Counted from the first letter of the stretch, positions 26,401 through 36,187 are shown. The stretch: DNA of 64,000 nucleotides from Dyadobacter sp. UC 10 (GCF_008369915.1 NZ_VSRN01000001.1:5266501-5330500), one strand, 5' to 3'. Numbers and translations are program-made. The notes: generated by a model from the sequence alone, not told the origin.

Positions 26401-27858
26401 ATGAAAAAGAACTTTATACTGCTGGTTACCCTGATCTCTGTATTTGCTTCAAATGTTTTTGGGCAAAATAGGGCTGGTGCGCAAAAACGTCCGAACATTC
26501 TCTGGATCGTCGCCAACGATATCAGTCCCGACCTCGGATGTTATGGAAATAAGCTGGTACACACGCCAAACCTGGACAGGCTGGCTGGCGAAGGGGCGCT
26601 ATACAAAAATCTGATCACGGTAGGGGCGGTTTGTTCGCCGAGCCGCTCGTCGTTTATCACCGGCATGTATTCGGTGAGTATCAACTGTCAGAACCAGTTT
26701 CCAAAGAACAAGACCAACCTGCCGGCGGGCATTGTACCGGTGACGGATTATTTCAAAAAGGCGGGGTATTACGTGGCCAATACCGGCGGGACAAAAATGA
26801 CCGGTCCCTATTACACCGGCTACAATTTTGTCCACGACGGAAAAGACATGTACGACGGGTTCGACTGGCGGGGCAGGGGCAAAGACCAACCTTTTTTCGC
26901 GCAGGTGCACCTGACTTACAGCCACCGTCCATTCAAAAATGACGCATCGCGGCCGATTGATCCGGACAAAGTGATAGTACCGCCATATTACCCAAATCAC
27001 CCGGTTTCGCGGAAAGACTGGGCTTTGTACCTCGAAACGATCCAGCTGCTCGATCAGCAGGTAGGGGAGATTTTGGACCGGCTTAAACAAGACGGTCTGG
27101 CCGAAAATACGGTTGTGTTTTTCTTCGGTGATCATGGTCAGCCGCATGTGCGGGGCAAACAGTTTTTGTACGACGGGGGCATTAATACGCCACTCATCAT
27201 CCGTTGGCCGGGAAGTATCAAGCCAGGTACCAAAAGCGACCGGCTGATCAGTAACATCGATCTTTCGGCGACTTCGATGCAGATCGCGGGGATAAAAACC
27301 CCTGCCTATTTGCAGGGAATCGACTTTCTTGACAAAAACGCCAGGCCTCGTGCCTATGCATTTGCAGCACGCGACCGGTGCGACGAAACGCTCGACCGGA
27401 TCAGGGCAGTGCGGACGAAGGATTTCAAATACATCCGCAATTTTTTCCCCGACCGGCCTTACACCCAATTTAATGCATACAAAAAGTACGATTATCCGGT
27501 GCTGACTTTAATGCAGGTGATGAACAAAAAAGGCGGGCTCAATGCCGATCAGGCGAAATTTATGGCTGCAACCCGCCCGGCGGAAGAGTTGTACGATCTG
27601 AAAAAAGATCCTTTTGAAATGCATAACCTGGCAAACGACAAAGCCTACCAGACCAAGCTGAAAGAACTGCGCAGCCAAATGGACAACTGGCTGGCAACCG
27701 CCGATAAAGGTACTTATCCCGAAGACCCTGAGGAAGTTAGCTATGCGCAGGAGTTGATGAAAACGAAGTTCAAAGCGGAAATGGAAAAAAAAGGCCTCGA
27801 TCCCGCGATTTCTGATGAAGATTATCTGGACTATTGGCAGCGTAAACTAATTAAATAA
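26401..27858 (+). CDS. Sulfatase (S1 family), module 2, third of three
   Basis: A 485-residue sulfatase. Signal peptide ILLVTLISVFASNVFGQ; formylglycine motif CSPSR with Cys78 (VCSPSRSSFITGMYS); metal-binding segments NILWIVANDISPDLGCYG and VVFFFGDHGQPHVRGKQFLYDGG. The C-terminal part carries PAEELYDLKKDPFEMHNLAND, the common sulfatase tail. It is more like the second sulfatase (same NILW and FFFGDHG blocks) than the first, so these two may be an ancient duplication. It ends module 2. Within the 159 bases before the next sigma gene no standard terminator is seen, only the hairpin at 27954-27990. Confidence 0.93.
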   Translation: MKKNFILLVTLISVFASNVFGQNRAGAQKRPNILWIVANDISPDLGCYGNKLVHTPNLDRLAGEGALYKNLITVGAVCSPSRSSFITGMYSVSINCQNQFPKNKTNLPAGIVPVTDYFKKAGYYVANTGGTKMTGPYYTGYNFVHDGKDMYDGFDWRGRGKDQPFFAQVHLTYSHRPFKNDASRPIDPDKVIVPPYYPNHPVSRKDWALYLETIQLLDQQVGEILDRLKQDGLAENTVVFFFGDHGQPHVRGKQFLYDGGINTPLIIRWPGSIKPGTKSDRLISNIDLSATSMQIAGIKTPAYLQGIDFLDKNARPRAYAFAARDRCDETLDRIRAVRTKDFKYIRNFFPDRPYTQFNAYKKYDYPVLTLMQVMNKKGGLNADQAKFMAATRPAEELYDLKKDPFEMHNLANDKAYQTKLKELRSQMDNWLATADKGTYPEDPEEVSYAQELMKTKFKAEMEKKGLDPAISDEDYLDYWQRKLIK

Positions 27859-27953
27859 ATATCTACCCGTTCCTCCCGTCAAATTGGCCCCATTGAAAAT
27901 ATTTATTCCAAATGAAGGATTAAAAAAAGAATAATTGTGAATTAGTAAATAAG

Positions 27954-27990
27954 GGCCAGGTGGAAGGTAATGCTTTACAACCGGCTGGCC
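27954..27990 (+). other. Hairpin upstream of ECF sigma 3
   Basis: GGCCAG (27954-27959) pairs with CTGGCC (27985-27990), with a possible inner GGT/ACC pairing. The inner sequence contains GGTAATGCT and ACCGG, words also found in the module 2 susC leader stem-loop. It is 27 bases before the GTG start. No long T-run follows. Confidence 0.35.
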
Positions 27991-28017
27991 TTTGGGGCCA
28001 AAATCTAAAAAAGCATC

Positions 28018-28599
28018 GTGACACCAGTGCAATCCGATTCACAACTTTGGAACAGGTTTCGTCAGGGCGACCGCGACGCTTTCCGGCAGATTTACCAGCT
28101 CTTCGCCGGTGATCTGCTGAATTACGGATACAAAGTCTGCGGGGATATTCAGCTCATCGAAGACAGTGTACACGACCTTTTTGTAGAGATCTGGCAGCGG
28201 AGGGACCATTTATCGGAAACAGACTCGATCCGTTTCTACTTATTCCGTGCCTTGCGCAACAAGATCAGTACCAGCCAGCGCAAAAACTCCCATTACGACT
28301 CTTTCGAAACGCTTGAAAGCAGTGCGGATGAATTCCTGATCGAGCAGCATCTGATTGATGAAGAGCAGCGCGACGGCCTGCTCCGGCAGCTGCGTACCAG
28401 TTATGGATTTCTAAGCCAGCGACAGCAGCAGGCACTGCATATGCGCTTTTTCCTGCATTTGAGCAACGAGGAAATTGCCGAATTAATGGGTATCAATTAC
28501 CAATCCGCCTGCAAATTCATTTATTCCGGGCTCAAAGCACTCAGGGAAACGGTCAGGATCATTTCGCTGCTGCTGCCGTGCCTCTGCTATCATTTTTGA
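28018..28599 (+). CDS. ECF RNA polymerase sigma factor, module 3
   Basis: A 193-residue ECF sigma factor. Region 2 is YQLFAGDLLNYGYKVCGDIQLIEDSVHDLFVEIWQRRDHL and region 4 is LSQRQQQALHMRFFLHLSNEEIAELMGINYQSACKFIYSGL. It begins with GTG at 28018 (MTPVQSDSQLWNRFRQGDRDAF); a second GTG three codons on is an alternative, and no ATG precedes the conserved part. It is followed 35 bases after its stop by fecR and then a STN-type susC, so it should control module 3. The hydrophobic C-terminus (IISLLLPCLCYHF) parallels the other two sigma factors here. Confidence 0.92.
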   Translation: MTPVQSDSQLWNRFRQGDRDAFRQIYQLFAGDLLNYGYKVCGDIQLIEDSVHDLFVEIWQRRDHLSETDSIRFYLFRALRNKISTSQRKNSHYDSFETLESSADEFLIEQHLIDEEQRDGLLRQLRTSYGFLSQRQQQALHMRFFLHLSNEEIAELMGINYQSACKFIYSGLKALRETVRIISLLLPCLCYHF

Positions 28600-28634
28600 G
28601 TCTCCCACATGCCACAATTCAGAACCACCGGGCC

Positions 28635-29714
28635 ATGACAAATTACCATCAATATAATGCCGTTGACTTTGCTGCCGACGATTTTTTCAAAAACTGGGTG
28701 TGCAAATCCGATCCGGATTCAAATGCATTCTGGGAAGCATTCCTGAAAGATTACCCCGAGAAATACTACGAACTGGAAGAGGCAAGGCTGCTCGTGTTGA
28801 ACCTCGGAAAAGTAGAGCCGGATGTGGCTACCAGCGAGCGAATAGACCGGCTGTGGTCGCGAATCGAAGCCTCGGGGCCGGATATTGTGCCGATGCGCAA
28901 CGGCAGATTGCTCCCTTTCCGGGTCATAGGTATGGCAGCGGCTTCGGTCGCTCTTGTGCTGGCTGCCTATTTATTTCTGGTCGCAAAAACAGATAAAAAA
29001 GGCGCAGATCCCCGCACTCATTTTGCAGCAGGCAGCAACTGGAAGGAAGTAAGCAATACCGCTGCAAAGCCGCTGCTTGTCGGCCTGCCCGATAAAAGCC
29101 AGGTTATCCTCGAAAAAAACAGCAGTGTGCGCTATCCCGCGCAGTTTGATCACAAAAAACGGGAGGTAATGCTGATTGGAGAGGCTTTTTTCGATGTGAG
29201 CAAAGACCCGGAAAAGCCGTTTCTGGTGTATGCTAATGGTCTTGTTACCAAAGTTCTGGGAACCAGTTTCACGATCCGGTCGGTGGAAAATGAGCCGGAC
29301 GTGACGGTCTCCGTAAAAACCGGTCTTGTTTCCGTTTATTCTGAGCAGCGCAACAAAGCGTCTGATCCTGAGGCAGAAGGAATCGTACTGACTCCCAATC
29401 AGAAAGCCGTTTTTCAGAAAGAAAAAGCATTGCTGAGCAGAACATTGGTAGAAAAACCGGCCGTAGTGGTTCCGGAAGCGACTTTACCTTCCTTCGTTTT
29501 CGAAAATGCACCAGCAGCAGAGGTATTCGAGACCCTCGAAAAAGTGTATGGCATCGATGTCATTTTTGATGAGCAGATCATGGAAAACTGCACGCTAACC
29601 ATGGACCTGAGCAAGGCCGACCTGTTTGAAAAGCTGGTGGTGATCTGCAAAGTGCTCGATACTGAATATAAGCTGATCGACGCGCAGGTCATCATTTACG
29701 GCAAAAGCTGCTGA
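28635..29714 (+). CDS. FecR-type anti-sigma factor, module 3
   Basis: A 359-residue single-pass inner-membrane anti-sigma factor. I start it at the ATG at 28635 (MTNYHQYNAVDF); the frame is open further upstream to 28578 but that would overlap the sigma gene and adds nothing conserved. A transmembrane helix lies at about residues 97-117 (VIGMAAASVALVLAAYLFLV). The FecR domain contains LPDKSQVILEKNSSVRYPAQF and VTKVLGTSFTIRSV, and the DUF4974 tail begins near SFVFENAPAAEVFETLEKVYG. It is the cognate regulator for the sigma factor upstream and the STN-bearing SusC downstream, only 41 bases away. Confidence 0.92.
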   Translation: MTNYHQYNAVDFAADDFFKNWVCKSDPDSNAFWEAFLKDYPEKYYELEEARLLVLNLGKVEPDVATSERIDRLWSRIEASGPDIVPMRNGRLLPFRVIGMAAASVALVLAAYLFLVAKTDKKGADPRTHFAAGSNWKEVSNTAAKPLLVGLPDKSQVILEKNSSVRYPAQFDHKKREVMLIGEAFFDVSKDPEKPFLVYANGLVTKVLGTSFTIRSVENEPDVTVSVKTGLVSVYSEQRNKASDPEAEGIVLTPNQKAVFQKEKALLSRTLVEKPAVVVPEATLPSFVFENAPAAEVFETLEKVYGIDVIFDEQIMENCTLTMDLSKADLFEKLVVICKVLDTEYKLIDAQVIIYGKSC

Positions 29715-29755
29715 CACCCGACTGTTCCTAACCCTAATTTTTAGATGTAATATTT

Positions 29756-32700
29756 ATGAAAAAACGACTATTCCTAACCCGTTTCTTTTTTCGTTTTATG
29801 CAAATATCCGCGTTCCAGCTCGTGCTGGCCGCGGTACTGGCTGGCGGCTCCATGGCCGGTCCGGTGCTGGCACAGGAGCTGCTCAACCGAAGAGTAAATC
29901 TGAAAGCCGAAAAATGGGAAGTCCGCAAAGTACTGCGCTCGATCGAACAGCAGACGTCGATCCGTTTTGCTTACCGGCCCAAATCCATCCCAGCAGAACA
30001 AAAAATATCTCTTTCGGTAAGCAATATGCCGCTCTCAGAAGTGCTCGAAAAGGTTACCAAACCGCTGGGACTGAAATATGAGGTGGTTGGGGAGCAGATT
30101 GTTTTAAGCCCCGAACAAAATGCCCCGGCTCAGAATACCGGCCTGGTACCCGCTCCGCAAGTTGCTCCTAACCTGGAAAGGACCGTTACCGGGAAGGTTT
30201 CCGACGACCAGGGAATGGGGCTTCCCGGCGTGAGCGTTGTTTTGAAAGGTACCCAGAACGGCACCATTACCGACGGCGAGGGGAAGTATTCGCTGACATT
30301 TGCGCAGGATGACGGGGTATTGATTTTTTCATTCGTGGGCTATGTGCCGCAGGAAGTGACGCTAGGGGGCCAGTCTGCTATGGACGTTACGCTGATGTCG
30401 GACACCAAAACCCTCGAAGAATTGGTGGTGGTCGGTTATGGTTCTCAAAAGAAGGCGGACCTGACTGGGTCGGTCGTATCGGTGGGTGAAAAGGATTTTA
30501 CCCAGGGTGTGAATAATTCTGCTTTGCAACTGGTGAATGGAAAAGCTTCGGGCGTGCAGATCAGTCAGTCGAGTTCGGCGCCGGGCGGTGGGATCAGCAT
30601 CCGGATCCGCGGGGCAGGTTCTATCAACAGCAGCAACGAGGCGCTGATCGTAGTCGACGGCCTGCCGGGCGCGTCTGCTACTTCCATCAGCCCCGATGAT
30701 ATCGAGTCTATACAGATTTTGAAAGATGCTTCTGCTGCGGCGATCTATGGTTCGCGGGCGGCAAACGGCGTGGTGCTGATCACAACCAAAAAAGGCAAAA
30801 AAGGCGCAACCCGGGTGAATTACAATGGATATGTCGGCATCCAAACTGTCGCTAAGAAAATGGAAATGCTCGATGGGCAGCAATATATGCAGGTATTGAA
30901 CGAGCTTTCGGCAGACCAGGGCGGCCAGCCCCGCTTCACTGAGGAACAAATGCGCACCATAGGAACCGGTACCGACTGGCAGGATCAGATTTTCCGCAAA
31001 GCCGTGGCGCACAACCATCAGCTTTCTTTCTCGGGCGGATCTGATAAGTCAACTTTTTATCTGGGTGTCAATTACCTGAGCCAGGAGGGCGTTGTGAAAC
31101 GGTCGGGTTTGAAAAAATACAATATACGCCTCAATTATGAGCTCAATCCAAGTGAGAAGTTTAAAATAAATCTGAACCTTAATACCAACCGGAGTATCAA
31201 CAACAGCATTCTCACGACCAATTCCGGGAATGAAAATGCCGGGCCGATGAACACGGCTTTGCAGTTTGACCCGACGATCGCGCCGGGGCTGAACGCGCTG
31301 GGACGGTATCCGTTCAATTCGCTCATTTCCCTCGAAAATCCGCTCGCGCTCATCAATGGCGTTGATCAATCCAATGTCAGCAACCGCACTTTTGGTACGC
31401 TGTCCTCTGAATATACCATTCTGAAAGGCTGGACTGCGACGCTGCGGCTGGGCGGCGATATTGAAAACCAGCGGAGCGACAGTTACGTGAGTACCGCAAC
31501 CCAGCGGGGACTTGCTTCCGGCGGAAACGGCAATGTCATTTCGGTAGAAGACAATCACTGGATTTCGGAGCTTTTTACCACTTATAACCGGACTTTCAAT
31601 AAACACCAGATCTCTGTCCTGGGCGGGGCTACGCTGGAAAAATATGAAACCAGGCTGGTAGGCGCTTCTTCGATGGGTTTTTTGTCTGATGTGAGCCTGA
31701 CCAACCTGTTGCAAAGCGGCGATGGCGACCGGGGCGATAATGTCAGCAGCGGGCGTTCCACCAACAAACTCAACTCCTATCTGGGAAGACTGAACTATAC
31801 ATTCAATGAGAAATACCTGCTCACCGCCTCGATGCGGGCGGATGGTACCTCGCGTTTTTCCGACAAAAACAAATTCGCATTCTTTCCATCCTTTGCGCTG
31901 GGCTGGCGGTTGTCGGAAGAGACGTTTATCAAACAAACCAATTTTTTTAATGACCTGAAGCTACGGCTGAGTTATGGTAAAAGCGGTAACCAGGCGATCG
32001 GTAACTTCGAAACGCTGCAAACTTTCATTGCGGGCGGTCGGGCAATTCTGGGCGGCGGATTGGTGCAGGGCGTCGAGCCGGCGCGTATCCCAAACCCGGA
32101 TCTGAGATGGGAAACGACCGAAGAACTGGATTTAGGTATTGATTTCAGCGTTTTTCAGGGCAGATTGAGCGGTTCTCTCGAATACTTTATCAAAAATACC
32201 AGCGACCAGCTATTTAATAAACCGCTTCCTACCACTTCCGGTTTTGAAAGTATCCGCGTCAACTTCGGAACGGTTCGCAACCGGGGGATCGATCTGATGC
32301 TGGAATCGCGGAATTTTGTCAATAACTTCAAATGGAACACCACTTTTACATTCTCTGCGCTTCAAAATAAAGTGGTGGAACTGCCCGATTTCATTCCGCA
32401 GGTGATCACCGGAAACGTCGGATTTACGAGTAACTACGCCATTGTGCGGACGGGCGAGGCAATGCGTTCGTTTTACGGATACGAGGTGGAGCGGCTGTTT
32501 CAAACTACCGATGATATTGCTTCTTCGGCCCAGCCTGGTGCAAAACCCGGGCATCCGAAATTTGTCGATCAGAACAATGACGGGAAGATCGACCCGAACG
32601 ATCGCGTGATCCTGGGCAGTCCTTTCCCGAAATTTATTTTTGGTTTGAATAACACATTTGCTTATAAAGGATTTAATCTGAATGTGCTGATTACCGCGGT

Positions 32701-33169
32701 TGAAGGCATTAAAACACTCGATGGAAATATTGTTGAATCGCTTTATCCGATCAATTTCGAGCGGAACCGGCTGGCGGCGCATTACCTCGACCGCTGGACA
32801 CCTTCCAACCCGGACGCAAAGTATCCTTCGGGCGTGAATCCCAGCACTTACGGGGGCGCCCTTGCTGTGAATTCCATGACCGTCACCGACGCTTCGTTTG
32901 CCCGGCTGAAAACGGTTACGCTCGGTTATGACATTCCGTTGTCGGGGAAAAAAATCAAATCTGCCTCGGTATTTGTGGCGGCCGACAATCTGCTGACGAT
33001 CACCAAATTCCAGGGTTTCGACCCGGATGCCAATGCAGCCGGCACTGCCAACACGCTTACGACGAACTCCGCTACTGCGGGCGTTTCGGGCGCCCCTGTC
33101 GAACGCGCCAGCTACAATAGTTATCCGCTGAACCGTACATTCCGGGTTGGTTTAAACATCGGTTTTTAA
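29756..33169 (+). CDS. SusC/RagA-type TonB-dependent receptor with STN domain, module 3
   Basis: A 1137-residue outer-membrane transporter and signal transducer. It has a signal peptide (to about residue 39, ending PVLAQ), an STN domain (about 45-123, VNLKAEKWEVRKVLRSIEQQ to EQIVLSPEQ), a carboxypeptidase-regulatory-like domain (about 143-222, VTGKVSDDQGMGLPGVSVVL), the plug signature EELVVVGYGSQKKADLTGSV and LKDASAAAIYGSRAANGVVLITTK, and a barrel ending RTFRVGLNIGF. Unlike modules 1 and 2, its leader is only 41 bases and lacks the CCGG stem-loop. susD follows after 12 bases. The ligand is unknown; a sulfated molecule is likely from the linked sulfatase. Confidence 0.95.
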   Translation: MKKRLFLTRFFFRFMQISAFQLVLAAVLAGGSMAGPVLAQELLNRRVNLKAEKWEVRKVLRSIEQQTSIRFAYRPKSIPAEQKISLSVSNMPLSEVLEKVTKPLGLKYEVVGEQIVLSPEQNAPAQNTGLVPAPQVAPNLERTVTGKVSDDQGMGLPGVSVVLKGTQNGTITDGEGKYSLTFAQDDGVLIFSFVGYVPQEVTLGGQSAMDVTLMSDTKTLEELVVVGYGSQKKADLTGSVVSVGEKDFTQGVNNSALQLVNGKASGVQISQSSSAPGGGISIRIRGAGSINSSNEALIVVDGLPGASATSISPDDIESIQILKDASAAAIYGSRAANGVVLITTKKGKKGATRVNYNGYVGIQTVAKKMEMLDGQQYMQVLNELSADQGGQPRFTEEQMRTIGTGTDWQDQIFRKAVAHNHQLSFSGGSDKSTFYLGVNYLSQEGVVKRSGLKKYNIRLNYELNPSEKFKINLNLNTNRSINNSILTTNSGNENAGPMNTALQFDPTIAPGLNALGRYPFNSLISLENPLALINGVDQSNVSNRTFGTLSSEYTILKGWTATLRLGGDIENQRSDSYVSTATQRGLASGGNGNVISVEDNHWISELFTTYNRTFNKHQISVLGGATLEKYETRLVGASSMGFLSDVSLTNLLQSGDGDRGDNVSSGRSTNKLNSYLGRLNYTFNEKYLLTASMRADGTSRFSDKNKFAFFPSFALGWRLSEETFIKQTNFFNDLKLRLSYGKSGNQAIGNFETLQTFIAGGRAILGGGLVQGVEPARIPNPDLRWETTEELDLGIDFSVFQGRLSGSLEYFIKNTSDQLFNKPLPTTSGFESIRVNFGTVRNRGIDLMLESRNFVNNFKWNTTFTFSALQNKVVELPDFIPQVITGNVGFTSNYAIVRTGEAMRSFYGYEVERLFQTTDDIASSAQPGAKPGHPKFVDQNNDGKIDPNDRVILGSPFPKFIFGLNNTFAYKGFNLNVLITAVEGIKTLDGNIVESLYPINFERNRLAAHYLDRWTPSNPDAKYPSGVNPSTYGGALAVNSMTVTDASFARLKTVTLGYDIPLSGKKIKSASVFVAADNLLTITKFQGFDPDANAAGTANTLTTNSATAGVSGAPVERASYNSYPLNRTFRVGLNIGF

Positions 33170-33181
33170 ATTAGAACGATC

Positions 33182-34636
33182 ATGAAAAAGATACATAAAC
33201 TCACGACCCTCCTCTCATTTTTGCTGATTTGCATGACGCAAACAGCCTGTAACGAATTCCTGGAAGAAGATGTGTACACGCAATATGCGCCCGAAGATTT
33301 CGTCAAAAGCGAAGACGGGATCAGGAAAGTGCTGATCGGTGCATACAGCCGCCTGCAGGTGAACGGTGGCATGCGGGAAGATCAGTTTACGCTTTCCGAG
33401 TTTCCGACAGACCTTACCCTCGAAAGCGGGGGGCAGTTTGAGAAAGACGCATTGCCATTTATCAACTTCCAGTGGGACGCCTCGTCTGCATTCCTGCGTA
33501 CGATATGGGTGCAGATGTACACCGCCGTGCGCAATGCGAATGTATTGCTCGAAAATATCGACAAGGTATCGTCGCTGCCCGCAGAGCGGCTGGCGCAATA
33601 CAAGGCAGAAGCGCGCTTTATCCGCGGGGAAGCTTATGCGCATTTGTACCGCTATTTCGGTCCGGTTCCACTGGTACTTACGACCGGTACGGACGATTTA
33701 CAGCCTGCCAAACCTTCCAGTGAAGAATTTGTCGCATTCATTTCCCAGGAACTGTCCGAAGCTGCGCGCGACCTGCCGCTGAAACAGGACCTGCGCGGGA
33801 AAGCCGACAAGGGTGTCGGGCTGGCAGTTTTGACCAAATTTTATCTTAATACAAAACAATGGCAAAAAGCCGCCGATGCAGCCAAAGAGGTGATTGATCT
33901 GAATAAATACAAACTTTACCCGGCGATTGAAAACCTGTTTGCGGTGGAAAATGAAAATAACGACGAATACATTTACATCTATCCGTGCGTGGCGCAGGGG
34001 CCGGGCAATGTATATATGCCGCACGCCTTTCCACCGAATTACCCGATCCGCACCAACTGGATCAATTATGGTGCCCAGTTCCGGACTTATACCAGTTTTG
34101 TGAAGTCTTTCCACCCGCAGGACCGTCGCCTCAAAATGTTTGTGACTGAATACACGGATACCAATGGCAAGACTTTCAACCTCTTGCAGGACGCCAGTGG
34201 AAAAGCAGTCGACGATGCCCGCAGCTTTAAATACGCGCCGGACCCGAATGCGATTTCCCAGAACAATGGAAACGATATCCCTGTAATTCGCTATGCTGAC
34301 ATCCTGCTCAGCCGGGCAGAGGCTTTGAATGAGCTGAACGGCCCGAATGCGGAGTCGGTCAGTCTGCTGAACCAGGTCCGTGTGCGTGCGGGAATTCCCG
34401 AAATGACATTGGGCAGCTTTACTACCAAAGAAAGTTTACGCGACCATCTTTTAAAGGAACGCGGCTGGGAGTTTTTTAGTGAGGGAAAAAGGCGAGAGGA
34501 CCTGATCAGGGCGGGTCAGTTCGTATCAGGCGCCGTGGCGAGAGGAAAGGCCGCAAAGCCGCACCATGTACTTTATCCATTGCCTCAATCGGAAATTGAC
34601 GCAAATCCTAATTTGAAGCAGAACGACGGGTACTGA
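33182..34636 (+). CDS. SusD/RagB-type outer-membrane lipoprotein, module 3
   Basis: A 484-residue surface lipoprotein. The lipobox MTQTAC gives the lipidated cysteine at residue 23, followed by NEFLEEDVYTQYAPEDF. Conserved parts are EARFIRGEAYAHLYRYFGPVPLV, EFVAFISQELSEAARDLPL, VIRYADILLSRAEALNELNG, VRVRAGIPEM, LLKERGWEFFSEGKRREDLIR and the tail PLPQSEIDANPNLKQNDGY. It is 12 bases after its susC partner and 32 bases before the sulfatase. Confidence 0.95.
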   Translation: MKKIHKLTTLLSFLLICMTQTACNEFLEEDVYTQYAPEDFVKSEDGIRKVLIGAYSRLQVNGGMREDQFTLSEFPTDLTLESGGQFEKDALPFINFQWDASSAFLRTIWVQMYTAVRNANVLLENIDKVSSLPAERLAQYKAEARFIRGEAYAHLYRYFGPVPLVLTTGTDDLQPAKPSSEEFVAFISQELSEAARDLPLKQDLRGKADKGVGLAVLTKFYLNTKQWQKAADAAKEVIDLNKYKLYPAIENLFAVENENNDEYIYIYPCVAQGPGNVYMPHAFPPNYPIRTNWINYGAQFRTYTSFVKSFHPQDRRLKMFVTEYTDTNGKTFNLLQDASGKAVDDARSFKYAPDPNAISQNNGNDIPVIRYADILLSRAEALNELNGPNAESVSLLNQVRVRAGIPEMTLGSFTTKESLRDHLLKERGWEFFSEGKRREDLIRAGQFVSGAVARGKAAKPHHVLYPLPQSEIDANPNLKQNDGY

Positions 34637-34668
34637 GTTGTATTTGAAATTGATAAACAGTTGAAATA

Positions 34669-36150
34669 ATGCTAAAAAACAGATATTCGGGCTCATTATT
34701 ACACTTTGCGCTGGCGGTGATTGCGGCTTTGACATGCATCAGTTTTTCATTCCAAAATAAAAAACCAGAGGTTACCAGACCGAATTTCCTGTTTTTCCTC
34801 GTCGACGACCTGGGATGGGCGGATATCGGGGCTTTTGGCAGCAGCTTTTATGAAACGCCAAATGTAGATGCGCTGGCAGGCAGGGGAATGAAACTTACCA
34901 GCGGCTATGCGGCCTGCCCCGTTTGCTCGCCTACCCGAGCCAGTATACTGACCGGCAAATACCCGGCAAGAATGAAAACGACCGACTGGTTTGGTGCGCC
35001 ACAACCGGAAACGGTAGGAAAACACTGGACAAAGAGCAAACCATTGCTGCCCGCACCTTACCTCGAGGAAATGCCGCTCGGAGAAGTTACCATCGCAGAG
35101 GCGCTCAAAGACAAAGGGTACAAAACTTTTTTCGCGGGAAAATGGCATCTGGGAAAGGAAGGCAACTGGCCGGAAAACCAGGGTTTTGATATCAATAAAG
35201 GAGGATACTGGGCTGGTTCGCCGAGAGGAGGCCATTATTTTACACCCTACGAAAATCCGCGCTTGCCCGACGGACCGACCGGGGAAAATCTCACCGACCG
35301 TCTTGCCAATGAAACCATTTCATTCATTGAATCCCAAAAGTCAGCTCCGTTTTTCGCCTATCTCTCATTTTATTCTGTTCACACGCCGCTGGGCGCCCCG
35401 CAGGATTTGATTGATAAATACACGGAAAAGAAAAAGCGGCTGGGCCTGGAAGATAAATGGGGTAAGGAAGATCAGAATAAAGTGCGGCTCAACCAATGTC
35501 TGCCCGTGTATGGTGCGATGGTGGAGTCGATGGACAAGGCGGTCGGCAAAGTGATCGCAGCATTAAAAACCAATGGGCTGGATAAAAATACGGTCATCAT
35601 ATTCATGTCTGACAATGGCGGGCTGGCTACTTCGGAAGGTCATCCTACGTCCAATCTGCCGCTCCGCGCAGGCAAAGGCTGGCTGTATGAAGGAGGTATC
35701 CGCGAACCGATGATCGTGCACTGGCCGGGCGTTACCAAAACCGGCAGCGTGTCGGATGCAACCGTGATCAGCACTGACTTTTACCCGACGATTTTGGAAA
35801 TGGCCGGCTTGCCACCGATGCCCGGGCAGCATATCGACGGCAAAAGCATGGTACCGTTGCTAAAAGGCAAAGCCAAGCCGCGCGGCCCCGTTTTCTGGCA
35901 TTATCCGCATTATGGCAACCAGGGAGGTTCACCGGGTTCGGCGGTACGGGCAGGCGATTGGAAGCTGATCGAGTTTTATGAAGAAGGCCGCCAACCTGAA
36001 CTTTACCATTTAAAGAATGACCTGGGAGAACAGCGAAATGTGTATAAGCAAAACGCCGCAAAAGCCGCCGAATTGACGAAAATGCTGGCAAACTGGCGGA
36101 ACGAAGTGCGGGCCAGCCTTCCTTCCAAAAATCCTGCGGCGGGAAAATAG
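34669..36150 (+). CDS. Sulfatase (S1 family), module 3
   Basis: A 493-residue formylglycine-dependent sulfatase. Signal segment FALAVIAALTCISFSFQ; active-site motif CSPTR with Cys86 (ACPVCSPTRASILTGKYP); metal-binding segments NFLFFLVDDLGWADIGAFG and VIIFMSDNGGLATSEGHPTSN. The GKWHLGKEGNWPENQGFDINKGGYWAGSP block is typical of exo-acting arylsulfatase-like enzymes of Bacteroidota. It has Thr at the fourth motif position (CSPTR), while the other four here have Ser. It closes module 3 and is followed by a terminator shared with the convergent flavohaemoglobin gene. Confidence 0.94.
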   Translation: MLKNRYSGSLLHFALAVIAALTCISFSFQNKKPEVTRPNFLFFLVDDLGWADIGAFGSSFYETPNVDALAGRGMKLTSGYAACPVCSPTRASILTGKYPARMKTTDWFGAPQPETVGKHWTKSKPLLPAPYLEEMPLGEVTIAEALKDKGYKTFFAGKWHLGKEGNWPENQGFDINKGGYWAGSPRGGHYFTPYENPRLPDGPTGENLTDRLANETISFIESQKSAPFFAYLSFYSVHTPLGAPQDLIDKYTEKKKRLGLEDKWGKEDQNKVRLNQCLPVYGAMVESMDKAVGKVIAALKTNGLDKNTVIIFMSDNGGLATSEGHPTSNLPLRAGKGWLYEGGIREPMIVHWPGVTKTGSVSDATVISTDFYPTILEMAGLPPMPGQHIDGKSMVPLLKGKAKPRGPVFWHYPHYGNQGGSPGSAVRAGDWKLIEFYEEGRQPELYHLKNDLGEQRNVYKQNAAKAAELTKMLANWRNEVRASLPSKNPAAGK

Positions 36151-36187
36151 GAGGGTAACTTCTGACTATTTTTTTAGCTTTAAATTC

